From Myxococcus stipitatus (GTDB lineage: Bacteria; Myxococcota; Myxococcia; Myxococcales; Myxococcaceae): a stretch of 64,000 nucleotides of DNA. The notes under the pieces are model-generated. The model saw only the letters and a list, made by a program, of their open reading frames with translations. It made no database searches and had not been told where the DNA came from. Position 1 is the stretch's first letter, and the number at the start of each line of letters is the position of its first letter. The translations under genes and the position numbers were made by a program. Shown in pieces: positions 61,824 through 64,000 of this stretch. The stretch spans positions 558,001 to 622,000 of the forward strand of contig NZ_JAKCFI010000005.1 of the NCBI RefSeq assembly GCF_021412625.1, in the 5' to 3' direction.

Positions 61824-64000
61824 TTGAAGAACCATGTCTGGAGAACGTTCTGCGCGGCGTGGGTCGGCGCGGGTCTCGTGGCTTGTGGGTCGGTGCAACC
61901 GGAGGGAGAAGCTCCCGCGCCTGTCGCCAAGGACGCGGACGTCCAGGCCGTGCTGGCGCGCATGCCTGGGGCGCAGGTGCTCGGCCGGCAGGGAGAGGTC
62001 CCCTTCCTCATCCGCGGTGAGCTGGGCCGGCTGACGACGTCCGGTGGCGTCTCGGCGCAGCGCGCGCGTTCGGACTCCGGGTTCGAGGCGCGCGAGGCGC
62101 TCGCGGACATCGCGGGGGCCTTCCGCCTGCGCTCGGACGACCTCGTGTTCCGTCGCGCCAGCGTGGACTCGCAGGGCCGGCAGCACCTGCGCTTCCGCCA
62201 GCAGCTCCACGGCCTGAACGTCATCGGCGGAGAGCTCGTGCTCCACGCGGACGCGGAGGGCCTCATCTACGCGGCCAACGGCTCCGCGCGCGGCGGCCCG
62301 GCCACGCGCCCCGAGGCGACGGTGGCCTCCACGGCCGCGCGCGAGGCGTCGCTCGCCACCACCACCATCCAGGAGGCGCGCGCCGAGGGCGCCCCGACGC
62401 TCGTCTACCTGCGGCCCGAGGGCGGCGACGAGCTGCGGCTGGCGTGGCAGGTGCGGCTGGTGGGGACGCGCGAGGGGATGAAGGCGAACGACCTGGTGTA
62501 CGTGGACGCGCAGCGCGGCGGCGTGCTCGCCACGCACCCGCAGATCCACGCGGCGCTCAACCGTCAGGTGTACAGCGCCAACAACGGCAGCACCACGCCG
62601 GGAACGCTCAAGCGCTCCGAGGGTCAGGCCCCCACCGGTGACGCCCACGTCGACCAGAACTACGACCAGTTGGGCAACACGTACAACTGCTACAAGACGC
62701 TGTTCAACCGCGACTCGTACGACAACGCGGGCGCCACGCTCGTCAGCACCGTCCACTACGGCAGCAACTACGTGAACGCGTACTGGGACGGCGAGCAGAT
62801 GGTGTACGGCGACGGCAACGGCGTGGACTCCATCGAGTTGGGCAAGGACCTGGACGTCACCGTCCACGAGCTGACCCACGCGGTGACGGACACGGAGTCG
62901 GACCTCATCTATTCGGGTGAGTCCGGCGGCCTCAACGAGTCCCTGTCCGACATCTTCTCCGGCGTGTGCGAGAGCTGGACGCGCAACTGGGCCACGGACG
63001 CGGACGTGTTCATGGTCGGCGAGGACATCTGGACACCAGCCATCCCCAACGACGCCCTGCGATACATGGACGACCCCGCCAAGGACGACGCGTCGCTCGA
63101 TTTCTACGGTGACTACTCGCCCGGCGTCGACGTGCACTACAGCTCCGGCATCAGCAACCTCGTCTTCGCGCTGCTCTCCAAGGGTGGCAGCCACCCGCGC
63201 GGCAAGACGACCCTGAACGTCGCGGCCATCGGCCCGGAGAAGGCCGGCCGCATCTTCTACAAGGCGAACACGGACCTGTTCACGCCGAGCACCACGTTCG
63301 AGCAGGCCAAGGCGTACACCATCCAGGCCGCGCAGGAGCTCGGCTACGACGCGGCCACGGTGCAGGCCGTGACGGACGCCTGGCTCGCGGTGGGCGTGCC
63401 GCCCCCGCCCCCCGTGACGGAGGCGCTCACCAACGGCGTCGCCAAGACGGGGCTGGCCGGCAGCTCCGGCAACAAGAAGTACTTCACGCTCGAGGTCCCC
63501 GCGGGCCAGACGACCCTGAAGTTCGAGACCACCGGCGGCACGGGTGACGCGGACCTCTACGTGCGCTACGGCAACGCCCCGAACAGCAGCACCTACGACT
63601 GCCGCCCGTACAGCAGCGGCAACGCGGAGAGCTGCAGCTTCACCAACCCGCAGGCGGGCACCTGGTACGTCATGGTCAACGCCTACACGGCCTACTCCGG
63701 CCTGTCGCTCACGGGCACCTACGGCGGTGGCTCCGGCCCCGGCACGCCCACCACGGAGACGGCCTCCGGTCAGGTGACGCGCAACGAGAACGACCGCTAC
63801 GGCCCCTACAGCGTCGTGCCGGGCACCACGTTCAAGGTGACCATGACGGGCACGCGCAACCCGAACCTGTACGTGCGCTTCGGCGCGCAGCCCACCACCA
63901 GCAACTACGACTGCCGCCCCAACGCCTCCGGCGCCTCGGAGACGTGCTCGCTGACGGTTCCGGCGGGCCAGAGCGAGGCCCACGTCATGGTGCGCGGCGT
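61824..64000 (+). CDS. Thermolysin-family (M4) metalloprotease lipoprotein, cut by window edge
   Basis: The first 725 codons of a secreted zinc protease; the 3' end is outside the window. The start is TTG 61824 (preceded by AGAAAGG), encoding a lipobox LVAC at about 20-23. A propeptide of the FTP/PepSY type covers about 30-240. The catalytic domain carries HELTH (348-352, E349 catalytic), GGLNESLSDIF (third zinc ligand E372) and VHYSSGIS (H438). Spacings are nearly those of thermolysin (24 and 90 residues from the first His). Two pre-peptidase C-terminal (PPC) domains follow (about 535-640 and from 655). It is expected to digest extracellular protein, for example during predation. Confidence 0.92.
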   Translation, partial: MKNHVWRTFCAAWVGAGLVACGSVQPEGEAPAPVAKDADVQAVLARMPGAQVLGRQGEVPFLIRGELGRLTTSGGVSAQRARSDSGFEAREALADIAGAFRLRSDDLVFRRASVDSQGRQHLRFRQQLHGLNVIGGELVLHADAEGLIYAANGSARGGPATRPEATVASTAAREASLATTTIQEARAEGAPTLVYLRPEGGDELRLAWQVRLVGTREGMKANDLVYVDAQRGGVLATHPQIHAALNRQVYSANNGSTTPGTLKRSEGQAPTGDAHVDQNYDQLGNTYNCYKTLFNRDSYDNAGATLVSTVHYGSNYVNAYWDGEQMVYGDGNGVDSIELGKDLDVTVHELTHAVTDTESDLIYSGESGGLNESLSDIFSGVCESWTRNWATDADVFMVGEDIWTPAIPNDALRYMDDPAKDDASLDFYGDYSPGVDVHYSSGISNLVFALLSKGGSHPRGKTTLNVAAIGPEKAGRIFYKANTDLFTPSTTFEQAKAYTIQAAQELGYDAATVQAVTDAWLAVGVPPPPPVTEALTNGVAKTGLAGSSGNKKYFTLEVPAGQTTLKFETTGGTGDADLYVRYGNAPNSSTYDCRPYSSGNAESCSFTNPQAGTWYVMVNAYTAYSGLSLTGTYGGGSGPGTPTTETASGQVTRNENDRYGPYSVVPGTTFKVTMTGTRNPNLYVRFGAQPTTSNYDCRPNASGASETCSLTVPAGQSEAHVMVRG

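Overview
The window is very GC-rich, densely coding bacterial DNA from a myxobacterium. The strongest evidence is the left end: frzCD, frzB and frzA (leftward) and divergent frzZ, then a radical SAM gene, alanine dehydrogenase (aldA), the ECF sigma factor rpoE1 with a zinc anti-sigma factor, and frzS. This is the Frz reversal-control neighbourhood known from Myxococcus xanthus. Several proteins match my recollection of the M. xanthus products almost residue for residue, so the source is a member of the Myxococcaceae or a close relative. FrzS differs at key receiver positions, so it is probably not M. xanthus itself. I saw no tRNA, rRNA, CRISPR array or insertion sequence.

Layout. 0-9 kb: chemosensory and motility genes with aldA and rpoE1. 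9-12 kb: an unknown alpha-helical protein, coaX and birA. 12-16 kb: two lipoproteins and a large HARE-HTH protein with a degenerate Mrr-like domain. 16-21 kb: a beta-propeller protein, a membrane-anchored unknown, a MetX-like alpha/beta hydrolase without its serine nucleophile, and uridine kinase. 21-28.4 kb: accessory-looking DNA with a DUF692/MNIO-family enzyme carrying a C-terminal extension, a vWA lipoprotein, a GNAT protein, small Cys-rich lipoproteins, a possible gene remnant and a 49-residue membrane protein. 28.4-37 kb: an EndA-type nuclease, a response regulator/histidine kinase pair facing a secreted protein and a CreD-like membrane protein, a lipoprotein with one CXXCH motif, and a methyltransferase-like gene.

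37-44.7 kb: a cysteine synthase-like gene and a tightly packed six-gene leftward operon (YIP1, TolC, MacA-like adaptor, ABC ATPase, two MacB-like permeases) that should form a tripartite ABC efflux machine. 44.9-53.8 kb: a Clp-type double AAA+ ATPase translationally coupled to a Rossmann/DUF2520 protein, an unknown, and a 1191-residue lipoprotein joining a gluzincin-like domain, a propeller and a probable outer-membrane barrel. 53.8-58.4 kb: nadD, a calcineurin-like phosphoesterase, a NamZ-type muramidase, a class III cyclase and a TPR protein, all leftward. 58.4-64 kb: mutS2, a short ATP-grasp-like gene and a thermolysin-family (M4) protease that runs off the right edge.

Genes are mostly separated by short gaps. 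GC-rich hairpins often sit between transcription units, usually without a U-tract, so the terminator calls are tentative. Family assignments come from motif recognition by eye. No alignment, profile search or structure prediction was run.
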